The position numbers and the translations under genes were made by a program. 64,000 bases of DNA, taken from positions 7,758,277 through 7,822,276 of the forward strand of contig ML664161.1 in the NCBI GenBank assembly GCA_007570785.1. The letters are read 5' to 3'. The stretch is from Antilocapra americana (Eukaryota; Chordata; Mammalia; Artiodactyla; Antilocapridae). The notes beneath the pieces are model-generated. The model saw only the letters and a program-made list of their open reading frames with translations. It made no database searches and was not told the origin of the DNA. Below are positions 1 through 10,540 of this stretch, piece by piece; position 1 is the stretch's first letter; each line of letters opens with the position of its first letter.

Positions 1-1134
1 TTCCTAAAACTCATGTAACTTAGATTTTGAACCACTTGGATTGAATCTTTTTGTTCTCTTACACACCCTCTCCTTTTTCTTTTCATTCCACTTTCTAGGA
101 TATTTCTTATCTTTATCTTCCAACCCTTTTATTATACTTTTTATTCTTGCCTATATATTTTAATTTCCAAGGTGTTTTCCTTATTCTCTGAATGACATTC
201 TCCAACCTTGTTTCATATTTTTTCTTTTTTTTAAACCCTATTCTTCTTTTATGGAAATGGTATTTTTAATCTCCCTGAAGTTATTACAGTTTCTTTAAAA
301 AAAATTTTTTTTTGTTCCACTCTTCATTACCCTTGTTTCCTCTAAAGTCCCTTCTTTCTAAGTTTCCTTCCTATTAGCAGATTTCCCCACTGCATGCTAT
401 TATAAGCTTATCAACTGATGGGTTTCACTTATAAGGTGGTTAGATAGCATGCTCTTTTCACAATATGCCAGATATTACTACCTGAACATCTTTTCTTTCT
501 GGCCATTTAGTTGACCCAAAACAATTGTTTAATCTCTTGCTTGGGGACATAGCATGACTGGCAACATTTGGGGAGCGAAGCAGGATAAGAAGGTGTGTGT
601 GTATTAGCGTGTCCTCATAATTCATTATTCCCCATCAATAGACTGGCTGTGCCCCCCTGTCATCCTCTGCTGCAGTCAGGCAGGGTGGCTGCCTGCCTGA
701 GTTCTGCAGGATTTGCTGTTCATTAGCTTTCCAACAGTCCTCCAATTTTCAGTCCCACCCTCACCTACACCTCAAATACACCTGGGGCCTCAGGTCCTAG
801 GCCTTTCTGGGCTCTGTTGAGTGACTGGGTTGATTTTGATGACTTTCCTCAGAGCAGGCTTAGAGTTCAGCATCTCCTGATCAGTTAGGTCTATTCCAAG
901 CCATCTGACTACTCTTGTTCAATCTGTTGACATCTCCTGCTGTTATCCGGTTTATCTTCTTCTGGTTCCTTTGTCCTTATGGGTTGACAGCATTTTTATT
1001 CCTTTATTGTCATTTTAATGGGTCTTTGGGAGGGAGTCAAACTGGTGCCTAGGACTTTACTCTGAATGCACTCTTTGAAGCTCATCAATCTGACTTTTGG
1101 GGAAATAATGCAAGTGTATTTAAGGTTCCAGCAG

Positions 1135-1271
1135 GGGGAGGGAATCGGGAGGGAGGAGGGAGGGGGGTTCTGGAGGGGGAGCGTATGTAAACCCATGGCG
1201 GTTTCATGTCAATGTATGGCAAAACCAACACAATAAAGTAAAGAAAATTTAAAAAAAAAAAAACAAAAAAA
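1135..1271 (+). mobile_element. Young 5'-truncated L1 3' end
   Basis: G-rich L1 3' UTR tail, AATAAA and A-rich tail, flanked by a perfect 13-bp target-site duplication (aaggttccagcag) at 1122-1134 and 1272-1284. Only about 100 nt of element plus the tail was inserted. Confidence 0.9.
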
Positions 1272-1733
1272 AAGGTTCCAGCAGTGTCTCAAACTGGTCA
1301 CAGATGCATCACCAGTATCTGATGGAAAAAAACTGAATGAAACTTAACTGAGTAATTTGGATGGAACAAACAATTCCATATCTTGAGACTTACCAACTTT
1401 GTAATGTATACAGCCTTCCAAGTCTCCCACAGTGATCCAGCCTTGTTTCTTTTCTACTTCTGGGTCATTGTGTAGTATTCTGTTTCTTAACCATGAAAGA
1501 TAGTAAACTCGTAACTTATTCTTCTTTCCTGTTAAAATAACAGAGCTTTAATTTCAAGGTCTGGAGACAGCTTTTTCTCTTAATCCTTCCCCATCTCCAT
1601 TTTATTTTTATTTACAATTGTGTGCATGTGTGAAGGCATAATAACCAGTGTCTCCAGCATGATCAAAGTATTGCATCTGCCAGAACTTATGATTAAAACA
1701 GGTTTAAGTGTTTGGGGCAAATAATCATTGTAT

Positions 1734-1960
1734 AATTTGGTCACCTGATGTGAACTGCCAACTCATTGGAACAGATCCTGATGCTGGCCAAAGGAGAAGG
1801 GGACAGCAGAGGATTAGATGGTTAGACGGCATCACTGACTCAATGGACATGAATTTGAGCAAACACCAGGAGACAGTGGAGGACAGAGGAGGCTGGTGTG
1901 CTATAGTTCACGGGGTCACAAAGAGTCAGACATGACTTAGTGACTGAAGAACAACAACAC
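1734..1960 (+). mobile_element. BovB LINE 3' end
   Basis: Matches the last 220 nt or so of BovB (CCACCTGATG-like start, AATGGACATGA, GGGGTCACAAAGAGTCAGACATG). Decayed, and the reading frame is not intact. Confidence 0.85.
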
Positions 1961-2004
1961 CTTTTTACTTTCTGGTGGCTTCTTTTTTTTCTTTCACATG
2001 AACT

Positions 2005-2162
2005 TTATTTTTTAATATTTATTTATTTATTAAATTAATTTTAATTTATTTGGCGGTGCCAGGTCTTTGGTGTGGCATGTGGGATCTAGTTACCCTGCCA
2101 GGGATTGAACCTAGGCCCCTTGCATTGGGAGCTCGAAGTCTTAGGCACCCTGGTGGTCTCTT
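2005..2162 (-). repeat. CHR-type tRNA-Glu SINE, partial
   Basis: T-rich tail at the low end, then GGCATGTGGGATCT and the tRNA-like B box (GGGATTGAACC), ending CACCCTGGTGGTC. Older cetartiodactyl SINE. Confidence 0.75.
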
Positions 2163-3261
2163 ATTTGAGCAAGCTATTCTTATTCACTCCTCCCAATGCG
2201 AAGGGCAATGTCTGCTCCGTAAGACCTAATTCTGTAACAGAATAGTTGATCAGCATTCCAAAACATTCCAGATCTAATTACATGAAGGCGTGTTGTCGGA
2301 CATTTTAGCATACTCAGGTGTGACTGCCTTTTCCTCATCTTCTACCCAACACAACATATGTTAATGCAGAGTCTCTTATTCGCCTCCTCTCTTTAAAGAT
2401 GACAGCTGGTGGTAGTTTCATTTTACTAAACAGAAAAAGGCACTGCATAAGGACATGAGAAACTAGTTCAGTGAAGGCAATCTGGGCTCAGAAAATAACC
2501 CTGCAAGAGTTTATGGTGCTGAGATCCCTGAAAGTACCAAGCAGAAATAAGAATGGACAAAAAGATGTGTACTTGTGCAAAAATATACAAGTTCCCTTTG
2601 GGAAACGTTGGTAAAGTGTTCCTGGAGTAAAGAATTCTTAGGATGACAAGAAAACACCTTAAAAACATTGAGGCATATACAGGAGCTAAATTTAATCAAC
2701 CATCTGAGATTATCTAAATACCAGATAAGAAACTGTCCTTTGGGGTGGCTTTTTCTAAGTGATCAGAAATTTACCCACTCCTTGGGTACTTACTTTTCCT
2801 TTGATTTCTTGTCAAAAAATATGTTTTGCAGGTGTGATATATAACAGAGGAAGAGAATTCATTAAAGCACTGCATACTGGATTTGACAGAATATCTTCAT
2901 TACTGAAATTAAGGGAACCACTGTGCAGTTATTCCTCTTTGCAGCTGAAAGCTTTGAGTATGCATTGTTCACAATAGCCAGGATGGGCAGGAGGCTGGTG
3001 CTTTCTCTTCTCTGTGCCAACACAGATCAGAGGGCACTTCAAGAATCTTTGGCTCCTATTTTCATTTTCTTCTTTCCCTACCCATGTGCTTCATGATAGC
3101 AGGGAATAATTCATTTTTAAAAATGATGAGTCACATAATGAAACTTGAACATGAATTTTCTGACATCATTTCCCCTTTTGGTAGGTGTCTGGCAGACGTA
3201 TGGCTGTAAATTTGATTTGGGAGTGCAGCAATCAAGAACTCATTACCCAGAATAAAGGACT

Positions 3262-3466
3262 GTGATGGTCCATCAGTCATGTCCTACTCTTTGCAATCTC
3301 GTGGACTGTACCTGCCAGGTTCCTCTGTCCATGGGATTTTCCAGGCAGGAATACTGGAGTGGGTTGCCATTCCCTTTTCCAGGGGATCTTCCCAATCCAG
3401 GAATTGAACCTGGGTCTCCTGCATTGCAGGCAGATTCTTTACCATCTGAGCCACTAGCAAAGTCCA
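3262..3466 (-). repeat. Bov-tA SINE
   Basis: Complete Bov-tA in minus orientation, flanked by an 11-bp duplication (aataaaggact) at 3251-3261 and 3467-3477. Confidence 0.92.
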
Positions 3467-3699
3467 AATAAAGGACTACAGTGAATTAAATGATAATATA
3501 AGAAGAGTTTACTTGGTTAACCCTTGTTTGGGGAGGATAAAAAGAGATGAAACTCTGAGCATTCAGTGGAAAGGTAACAGACAGAACTGTGGCATCTCGT
3601 GAAGGCATCTTCTCAAAACAGAAGCATAGCATAAGAGCTAAACCCTATTCGAGACTCAACCCAGGAGGAATCCAATGTGTCTCTTTGAGAAACAATGGC

Positions 3700-3845
3700 T
3701 GGTTCTCAATCTTGGCTGCACAGTGGAGACATATCAGGAGCCACCAAAGCTTCTGGGACCTGGGCCACATCCCAGACTCTGACCCACTAGTCTGGGGTGC
3801 ATCCTAGATTTTTCACGTCTCCTCAGGGGGTTCTAATGTGCAGGG
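3700..3845. repeat. Possible MER5/MER58-type hAT fragment
   Basis: Phrases such as GGTTCTCAATCTTGGCTGCAC and TTCTAATGTGCAGG recall short hAT-Charlie elements. The match is diverged and was made by eye. Confidence 0.4.
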
Positions 3846-4007
3846 GTATAGTTGGCTTCATACTGGAGGGGATGGGAGAGGGCAAGAGGGGGATTATTTA
3901 TCAAACTCCTTCAAACACCATCCGCAAGGAAAAACTTTCAACAGACATAGAGTCTTTCAGGTTACATTTTTAACCTGTCAGTAGTAGGGCCTTCACTACT
4001 GCCTCCA

Positions 4008-4366
4008 TATTTTTTATTCATTTACTTGCTGCATCAGGTCTTAGTTGCATCATGCAGGATCTTTGGTTGTGGGGCACGACTCTCTACCTGTGGCATGTGG
4101 GCTGGTACTTGTAGCACATGGGCTTAGTTGCTCCACCACATATGGGATTTTAGTTCCCTGACCAGGGACGGAAATCTAAATTTCCTGCATTGCAAGATGA
4201 ATTCGTTTTTCTACGTTGATTAATTATATTATTTTTATTGAAATATAGTTGATTTACAACATTATAATGGCTTTAGGTGCACAGCATAGAGATTCAGTAT
4301 TTTTACAGATTGTTCTCATTAAAGCAAGATGAATTCTTAAGCCCTGGAGCACCAGGGAAGTCCCTG
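4008..4366 (-). repeat. CHR-type SINE split by an L1 tail
   Basis: SINE body at 4008-4204 (GGCATGTGGGCT, TAGTTGCTCC, CCCTGACCAGGGA). Its tRNA-like head resumes after the nested insert at 4324-4366 (GCACCAGGGAAGTCCC). Confidence 0.8.
4205..4323 (-). mobile_element. L1 3' end nested in a SINE
   Basis: Antisense cetartiodactyl L1 tail (TTGAAATATAGTTGATTTACA). It is flanked by a perfect 13-bp duplication (gcaagatgaattc) at 4192-4204 and 4324-4336 that interrupts the SINE. Confidence 0.85.
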
Positions 4367-4899
4367 TCTCCATCTATTTTGAGGCTCTTTTTGGGAACCA
4401 GAAAGCTGCAGAGTGTAGCAATAATGATACCTACAGTTAAATCTTGCAGACGCAATCACCTATGGGCTAGCAGCACTTGCTAAAGCATCCGTGAACTATA
4501 AGCTAAAGCAGTTCTTACAAGACAAAAGACCAGAGAAATCTTTGCTTCCATAATTTCTCACTCCCAGAAGCCTACATTTTTATGTTCTCCTTCTGAGAAC
4601 AGACAGTGGTGACTGGAGTGCAGACACCTTAAAAAGAACCTTGCTGAGTCCCAGTAGAGGTGAAGCCCCATGAGCACACAGCTGTCACGTCTTGGTCTGA
4701 TTCAGATTTCAGGCGGAGGTGAGAGACTTCCCTTGGAAAGTCAGAGTCTCCAGGGTTAGAAAACGTGGGTGATGTCACTTGCCGCACTGTCATAATTCAC
4801 TATGCCACTGGCTGGTGGGACGAGCAGAGCTTACTATTCCTTCAGAAGCGAGGCGATCGCCTTTCCCACCCATGCAGATCTGGTCATCTCACAACATAC

Positions 4900-5043
4900 C
4901 TGATATTGTCACGAGGACATTCAGTCCCTCGAGCACATCCATCTGCTGAAATCGCCTCCGGTTGATCAGATTATAAACTTTGCCTTGCCCACTTCGGTCC
5001 AGAAGCATCAGGCCATTTTCGGTTCCCACCAGGAGGTTTACAC
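4900..5043 (-). CDS. TNIK: TNIK exon: first CNH propeller blades
   Basis: 144 nt: two bases finishing Gly, 47 codons, then one G of the next Gly codon. It starts [19 protein letters not shown] and continues [17 protein letters not shown] to [17 protein letters not shown] and the [10 protein letters not shown] segment are diagnostic of the CNH domain of this kinase group. The acceptor is AATTTGCAG/GTGTAA and the donor ATCAG/GTATGT. Human residues about 1058-1104. The next CNH exon (expected to start [10 protein letters not shown]) was looked for in 1-4899 and not seen, so it lies beyond the window. Confidence 0.98.
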
Positions 5044-5741
5044 CTGCAAATTTAAGAAGGGTCCCAAGACTGACTCTTATCGGCTTTACTCTTCTGTGTC
5101 TCGGGTCCCTGTAAAACCTAAGAAACTGTACCTTGTAAATATAAATTAGTGGGCAAGGAGGCATATCACAGTAGAGAGTGTAGAAGTAGAAGCTCTGAGA
5201 TAGTAATTAAATCACTGTTGCTCTAGTAATGAAATTAGTTTTCTTTTATAAAGTGGTATAGCAGCATTCATTACATGAAGCTGCTCTACTGCCTAGAATA
5301 GTGTTCTTGAGAGGAGCCTGAGGCACGGCTGTGATGCCTTTATTCCTTTCCTGTGACACCCACCCTTTTCTTGGCTCTCTCGGTGAATCCCACCCTGAGA
5401 CTTCGCTGAGGGTCACCCCACTCATATTCATGCAGTGATTCCTAGTCCTCTCACCTTCCACATATGTTCACACTATGCTGGGCCCATGGTAGGTGAGTAT
5501 TAAGTGGGAGCTAGATCTGTTGTTGGTTTGAGCCCATCCCTGTTGTGCAACAAGATCATTTTGGATCTCCTTCTGATATCCTGAGTATATCAGTTATTTC
5601 TAAATATAAAATTGCTCTTGATCTTTCTTGAGCCCAAGACAGTCCCAAGTCAGGTCTCTAACACCCATGATTGAATCAACATTCTTCTGATGGTAAGATT
5701 CCTCTTCAATCCATTAATGAATGTTACAAGCACCAACTTAC
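5044..5741 (-). other. TNIK: TNIK intron, 0.7 kb
   Basis: Short intron between the two CNH exons. No repeat or other feature recognised. Confidence 0.85.
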
Positions 5742-5912
5742 CCCACAGAGCTGCACAAAGTATTTCTGAATTGAATCGCTTCTTATATTTTCTGATCTCC
5801 GGTGTGTCGCTATGAGGCCGAATGTTGGTTGGGTTTACGTTTACCACTGAAATCTTTCTTGCTTCATTTAGCTTGGCCTGTTCTTGCCTAAGAAGTTCGC
5901 TAGTAAACAGAG
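5742..5912 (-). CDS. TNIK: TNIK exon: entry to the CNH domain
   Basis: 171 nt: two bases finishing Ala, 56 codons, then one G of a Gly codon. It starts [19 protein letters not shown] and runs through [19 protein letters not shown] and [12 protein letters not shown] to [24 protein letters not shown] leads into the first strand of the citron-homology (CNH) beta-propeller, which in TNIK binds Rap2 (family knowledge). The acceptor is TTCTCAAAG/CTCTG and the donor GTGGG/GTAAGT. Human residues about 1001-1056; the part after RFNSEI is very highly conserved. Confidence 0.98.
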
Positions 5913-6715
5913 CTTTGAGAAAAAGAATCAAAGAAATCAGTGGCATCTTGAAATATAAACCAAGGGAGACATGGAGAAGGGGCTTCAAAACACTAAGATT
6001 TTCCCTTGTTTAGTGTGCTTTATAGTAAAGGCAAAGAAATGCTGAAACTATAAATATTTTATACTTCTTTTAGTAGAATCAAGTACAAGTCATTCATAAA
6101 AGCAGTATTTTATCTATTAGTAAAACTACTTGAGCAGTTGACGGAATTAATATTCATCTCATAATATTAAATATACCATCCCCATCTCCTGTAATATATG
6201 CAGGAAAGATTTACTTTTTGAAATGCCATGTTATCCATTGACAAACTGGCCTAAGGTGAGTCTGATGATTAGTGAGTTGCAGAATTCTAGGAAGCAAGAC
6301 TCTCCTCTAAATCAGCGAAACTTTTGCAGTGGGAAGCACACACCTAGAACTCAACACAACTCAACACGCATTTATTAAGTATCTACTGCGTGCACAGCAT
6401 TGTACCCAGAAACTGCTTTTGAGAAATAGGTGGTGAGTTTGGAGATCTCGGAGGAACAGCTTTTCCCAGGGCCCCTGGATACCTCTGGGTTCCTACCAGA
6501 ATCAAAACAGAAAAGATGAAAAAAAAAACAAAACAAAAACAAAAAACCAGAACTTTGAGGAATCCTATAAAAAAAATAAAAAGTCTTCCTTTTAAGACAG
6601 GGCCTAAGCAGTTAATGGCTTAACTACTGAATGAAGAATTAATTTTTTTTTTAATCAGGCCATATCAGAATGTAAAAGCAAGCTGTTTCTAAAACATCGG
6701 AGACTTCTAGCTTAC
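5913..6715 (-). other. TNIK: TNIK intron, 0.8 kb
   Basis: Short intron. An A-rich low-complexity run sits at about 6518-6550, and a 10-bp tandem (aactcaacac twice) near 6350. Nothing else recognised. Confidence 0.8.
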
Positions 6716-6827
6716 CCGCAGCTGATGATTCCTCATCCTCTTCATCTTCATCAGTGGGAGATGTCTGGTATACCCTGGGGTCCACAAAGGGGGTGAAGGA
6801 GGCTTTGGTGCTGCTCCCCAGGCCATA
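6716..6827 (-). CDS. TNIK: TNIK exon: YGLGSSTKASFTPFVDPRVY
   Basis: 112 nt: 37 codons plus one G of an Ala codon. It starts YGLGSSTKASFTPFVDPR and ends EDEEDEESSAA. The FTPFVDPRVY block followed by an acidic run is a hallmark of the germinal-centre kinase IV group just upstream of the CNH domain. The acceptor is TTGACTAG/TATGGC and the donor GCGG/GTAAGC. The Ala codon is completed by CT at 5912-5911. Human residues about 963-999. Confidence 0.97.
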
Positions 6828-6925
6828 CTAGTCAATAAGCAAGAAGATTAAGAAGAGCAGATAGGTAAATACCACAGCAATTAACAATGCTAACAATACT
6901 CTGCTTGGGCTTTAAAATTACTAAG

Positions 6926-7116
6926 TGAAGGTCGCTCAGTCATGTCCAACTCTTTGCGACGCCATCGACTGTATAGTCCACGAAATTCTCCAGGCCAGAA
7001 CACTGGAGTGGGTAGTCTTTCCCTTCTCCAGGGGATCTCCCCAACTCAGGGACTGAACCCAGGTCTCCTGCATTGCAGGCAGATTCTTTACCAGCTGAGC
7101 CACAAGGGAAGCTTAC
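6926..7116 (-). repeat. Bov-tA SINE
   Basis: GGTCGCTCAGTCATGTCCAA through TTTACCAGCTGAGCCACAAG. Minus orientation, that is, sense relative to TNIK. Confidence 0.9.
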
Positions 7117-7863
7117 TAGAGACTCTTCAAACTATCCAACTGTATATACCCTACCCATCAAGTCAAAGTGTGTGCTTCTCTCTCTAGCTTCTCCTGGTAT
7201 TGGCCCCTCACTAACCACTGGATCTTGGTAGGAGTTTGTGAATTACCAGACTGCAAGAGCTGCAGTGAACAAATGACATTATGTGTCGCATGTGGCGCCT
7301 TAGTATCTGGTAAGATGGCTGTGGTGACAGAGAGATCATCACTCTCTCGAAGTAAAAGCAACCTCCCACTGACTAAGTAGTCTAAAGAAAAGTAGACAGA
7401 CTGGCAATGAGTTAAGTAAGCATGTGGACATGGCAGCACTTCGTCCTGGACACTCGAGCCACTCGCCTCCCTCCCGGCCCGTTTGAGGCCTTTCATGCTG
7501 GCCTGGTGATGCAGGTGGACTGGTGTTGACTCAAGAAGCCTTAAAATCTGCAATACAGAGACAATTTCTTCTGGGGAATAAAGATTTTTTCCTTCCCATG
7601 ATGGGAACACATATTTATATGCTCTACCTAGGGACCTCATGGAGATACTAGGTTTGCAGGCACCTTGACAGCTTACTTAAAAAATAACCTGAAGGGCATG
7701 GACGGCACTGTTTGACTATGAAATCAGAGCTAGACTAGGAAACACTAAACTTTCAAGGCTTCACGTCACGATATTCAACATTTGACTTTTTGCCAAAGGA
7801 GTTTCAATAACTGTCTCCTCATTTTGTCTATTATTGTCAAATCCTTTTAATATCACCAACAGA

Positions 7864-7991
7864 TTTCCCTTTCTTGTGTGATTTGGAGTCTAGGAAGATG
7901 AATACTTTGAGAATGTATTTATTTTTATTTTTCATATACATATCACTTCAATCTTATTTCATCTAAATTGATGTAAATATGAACCTCAACC
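7864..7991. repeat. Intronic duplicated segment, copy A
   Basis: Direct, diverged match to 8703-8843. Shared blocks are TGATTTGGAGTCTAGGAAGA, CTTTGAGAATGTAT, CTTATTTCATCTAA and ATGTAAATATGAACCTCA (one to a few mismatches between copies). Confidence 0.8.
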
Positions 7992-8702
7992 ATGAACATA
8001 AGAAGCATCTTTTTGGGGAATACATGTCTTTAAGTTTTTATTTTTTAAAAAGGTTTTATGTAAAAATAAAACCTGTATCCCAAGACCCCTAAACACATGA
8101 ACAGAAAACCACAAAAGCCCAATCTGATTCAAGATTTCCCCTTCACGTTATGAATCAAAACCATTTCATCCTTCACAAAGCAGGATTCCCCCTCCCAAAC
8201 AGAGCACTTTCACAGATATCCTCTCCTTCAATCTTTATAAGTCTGTGAAGGAGGTGTGGCAAGTACCAACATTCCCACTTAGAGCTGGGGAAGCAGCAGA
8301 ATTTTAAGCAGAGTCCAACCACAAGGAATCCTTGGTACCCAAAGGGGTGTTCAGATAGGAAGGACCTGTCCACGGTGCATGACGCTGTAGTATTAATAGA
8401 ATGCTCTGGGTTCTTTTCCCTGCAACAAATAAAGTTCATCTGCTCTATAACTTTCAAATCCAAATGGTGCATTGTAAAAACTCAGCATGTGGACAACATC
8501 AAAAACAGCGGTGCTTATGCTTTATAAATACATACAGAGTCTATAGTGATTCACAGGACTATTCATTCACGATACATGACCAAGCACCATGACCTCATTC
8601 AACCCGCTCGGTCAAGGACATGCACAAGCACTGCCCAACAGACTGCTTTGATTTTGGCTTTTTTTCCCAGACTCCTTTCTGTGGAGGAAAGATAATATTC
8701 CA

Positions 8703-8843
8703 TTTCTCCCTTTGTTGTGCGATTTGGAGTTTAGGAAGATGAACACTTTGAGAATGTATCTACTTTTCATAAACAAATCATTTCAACCTTATTTCATCTA
8801 AGTCAAATTTAGTTTGACTAAGTTAATGTAAATATGAACCTCA
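8703..8843. repeat. Intronic duplicated segment, copy B
   Basis: Second copy, about 840 bp from copy A. It carries about 20 extra bases that form a small inverted repeat (AGTCAAA-TTTAG-TTTGACT). Confidence 0.8.
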
Positions 8844-8899
8844 GTTATTGGCCTTGGAATCTCTAGAGGCTGAAGTTTTCATCCCTAGCCTGAGAGACG

Positions 8900-9216
8900 T
8901 GCCTAGTTGCTCAGTCATATCTGACTCTTTGCGACCCCATGGACTGCAGCTCGCCAGGTTCCTCTGTCCACGGGGTTTCTCCAGGCAAGAATACTGGAGT
9001 GGGTTGCCATGCCCTCCTCCAGGGGATCTTCCCAACCCAAGGACTGAATCCACGTCTCTGGCATTGCAGATGGATTCTTTACCAGCTGAGCCACCAGGAG
9101 AGCTGAAGAATTCTGGAGTGAGTAGCCTATCCCTTCTCCAGGGGACCTTCCTGACCCAGGAATCAAACCTGGGTCTCCTGCATTGCAGGCGGATTCTTTA
9201 CCAGCTGCGAGACAGG
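8900..9216 (-). repeat. Bov-tA SINE plus partial second unit
   Basis: A complete minus-strand Bov-tA (8900-9105) is followed by a second unit lacking its BovB-derived tail (9106-9216). Both end in a tRNA-like head (TTTACCAGCTG). Confidence 0.88.
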
Positions 9217-9330
9217 AGGTCCCAGTTCTGATCCCAGGTCTGTGACAAACCAGCTGTGTGCCTTGGGCAAGGTACTTAACCTCTCCGAGCCTTAGTATTC
9301 TCATCTGTAAAAACAGGTACTAGTTCAGCT
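9217..9330 (+). repeat. MIR SINE
   Basis: CAGCTGTGTGCCTTGGGCAA and ACTTAACCTCTCCGAGCC followed by CTCATCTGTAAAAA are the classic MIR core. Confidence 0.85.
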
Positions 9331-9400
9331 GCTACCTGTGAACTTTGTACTGCTCTGCTTCTAACACTGCCTCCACTGGAGCACATGCATAAGTAGTTAC

Positions 9401-9607
9401 ATGTGCTCAGTCGCTCAGTCATGTCCAAATGTGTGTGATCCCATGGTCTGTAGCCTGCCGAGCTCCTCTGTCTACAGAGGTTCTCCAGACAAGGATACTG
9501 GAGTGGGTAGCCATTCCCTTCTGCAGGGGATCTTTTAGACCCAGGAATCGAACCTGGGTCTCCTGTATTGGCAGGTGGATTCTTTGCCATTGCGCCACCT
9601 TGGAAGC
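9401..9607 (-). repeat. Bov-tA SINE
   Basis: GCTCAGTCGCTCAGTCATGT through TTGCGCCACCTTGGAAGCC. It ends about 120 nt past the donor of the exon at 9727. Confidence 0.9.
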
Positions 9608-9726
9608 CTGCAGAACCCAACCAAATAGGTTTCTGGGAGCCTGTCAAAACCTCCTTCTTGAGGAGACCAGGGTCTCAGACTCTCCAAATGAGAACAGAGC
9701 TGTTGTGGCTCCTACCCAGCACCTAC

Positions 9727-9891
9727 TTCAGTCCCGGTGTCCATTTCCTGGGGGTGGGTGGAGACGCGTCCCAGGCCCTCAGTTGGGGTCCCCGCGGGGG
9801 AATGGCTCTGCTGTACCAGGTCCGGGAGGTTGATGTGGCCGGCAAAGCCATTGCTGTCGCTGTGGCCGGGTCGCTTCTTCTCTCCGGATGG
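9727..9891 (-). CDS. TNIK: TNIK exon: GHINLPDLVQQSHSP segment
   Basis: 165 nt, 55 codons, phase 0 at both ends. It starts PSGEKKRPGHSDSNGFAG and continues HINLPDLVQQSHSPAGTP to QEMDTGTE. The LPDLVQQSHSP block is conserved in the three paralogues. The acceptor is TGCACCCCCCAG/CCATCC and the donor ACTGAA/GTAGGT. The exon is GC- and CpG-rich relative to its introns. The first codon, CCA (Pro), corresponds to Thr in human as I recall it. Three Bov-tA-like SINE units and a MIR begin about 120 nt past the donor. Being 165 nt in phase 0, it could be skipped without a frameshift, but I know of no report of that. Confidence 0.96.
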
Positions 9892-10540
9892 CTGGGGGGT
9901 GCAGAAGACACAAAGAGTGACGTCACCCCTCACACGGCACAGACACAGTGGCCTGGAGACCGTCCCACTGGGGTGTGGGAAGACACTCAGACGCCAGTTT
10001 CATCTAAGAGAAAGGCTAAGGTTGCTATTATTTAGTACCTGGATGGACCCTAAGGCATTATACTCCTGCACGAGGGGCAGTCAGGGGGTACACATGATGC
10101 GGGAGTGCCATGTGGGAAGACCATAATGCCACAGATGGACTGTGGAGCAGGGCTTGGCGGGGACCATACCTGATGTTTCTCTTCTGCAGTGTGTCTGTGT
10201 GCACACCAGAGCACATCATGAGGTTACAATGACATAAATAAAAAATAATACCATGACCTAAAACATCTCTGAAGAGAAGCAGCAGTCTGAGATAACACTA
10301 ATAATCCACACCAAGGGTACCTCAAGAAAATGCAGAGATGATCCCCAGCTCACAGGGTTCTTGGTCAGCTGTGAGGTCAAACCAATGATTAATCATAGCT
10401 GATGGGAGTTACAAAGAAAACATGGAAGTAATCTAAAGATAATTTGAAAATATGGCTTTACATCCACTATTACTAACGTTGAATCTCTCAGTAAGCAACT
10501 ATGGTGCCTTGTGCCAGGAACCGGTTAAAAAAAATAAAAT

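Larger units (their letters stand above)
1..4899 (-). other. TNIK: TNIK intron, 3' side, open at window edge
   Basis: No exon seen. The first kilobase is pyrimidine-rich and contains phrases resembling old L1 sequence (around 960-1060). The rest holds a young L1 tail, a BovB 3' end, three SINEs (one carrying a nested L1 tail) and a possible hAT fragment near 3700-3845. I see nothing recognisable in 2170-3240 and 4360-4890. Confidence 0.8.
6828..9726 (-). other. TNIK: TNIK intron, 2.9 kb
   Basis: Contains one Bov-tA at 6926-7116, a duplicated segment of about 130 bp (7864-7991 and 8703-8843), and a SINE pile-up at 8900-9607. The unique part 7120-7860 includes a 160-codon open frame on the minus strand (7158-7640) with no recognisable protein character. 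Confidence 0.8.

Noticed and set aside
1..4899. Next CNH exon of TNIK (expected to begin [10 protein letters not shown])
   Set aside because: Not found in any minus-strand frame of this stretch. It must lie beyond the window.
7158..7640. 160-codon open frame on the minus strand, the longest outside BovB and TNIK except for one near 49.2-49.9 kb
   Set aside because: No recognisable domain, no splice-site logic relative to TNIK, erratic composition, and it overlaps another open frame on the other strand. Most likely chance.
8915..9304. Open frames of about 125-130 codons around 8.8-9.8 kb on both strands
   Set aside because: They read through Bov-tA SINEs, which give recurrent peptides such as GNPLQYSCLENP in many places. 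Not genes.
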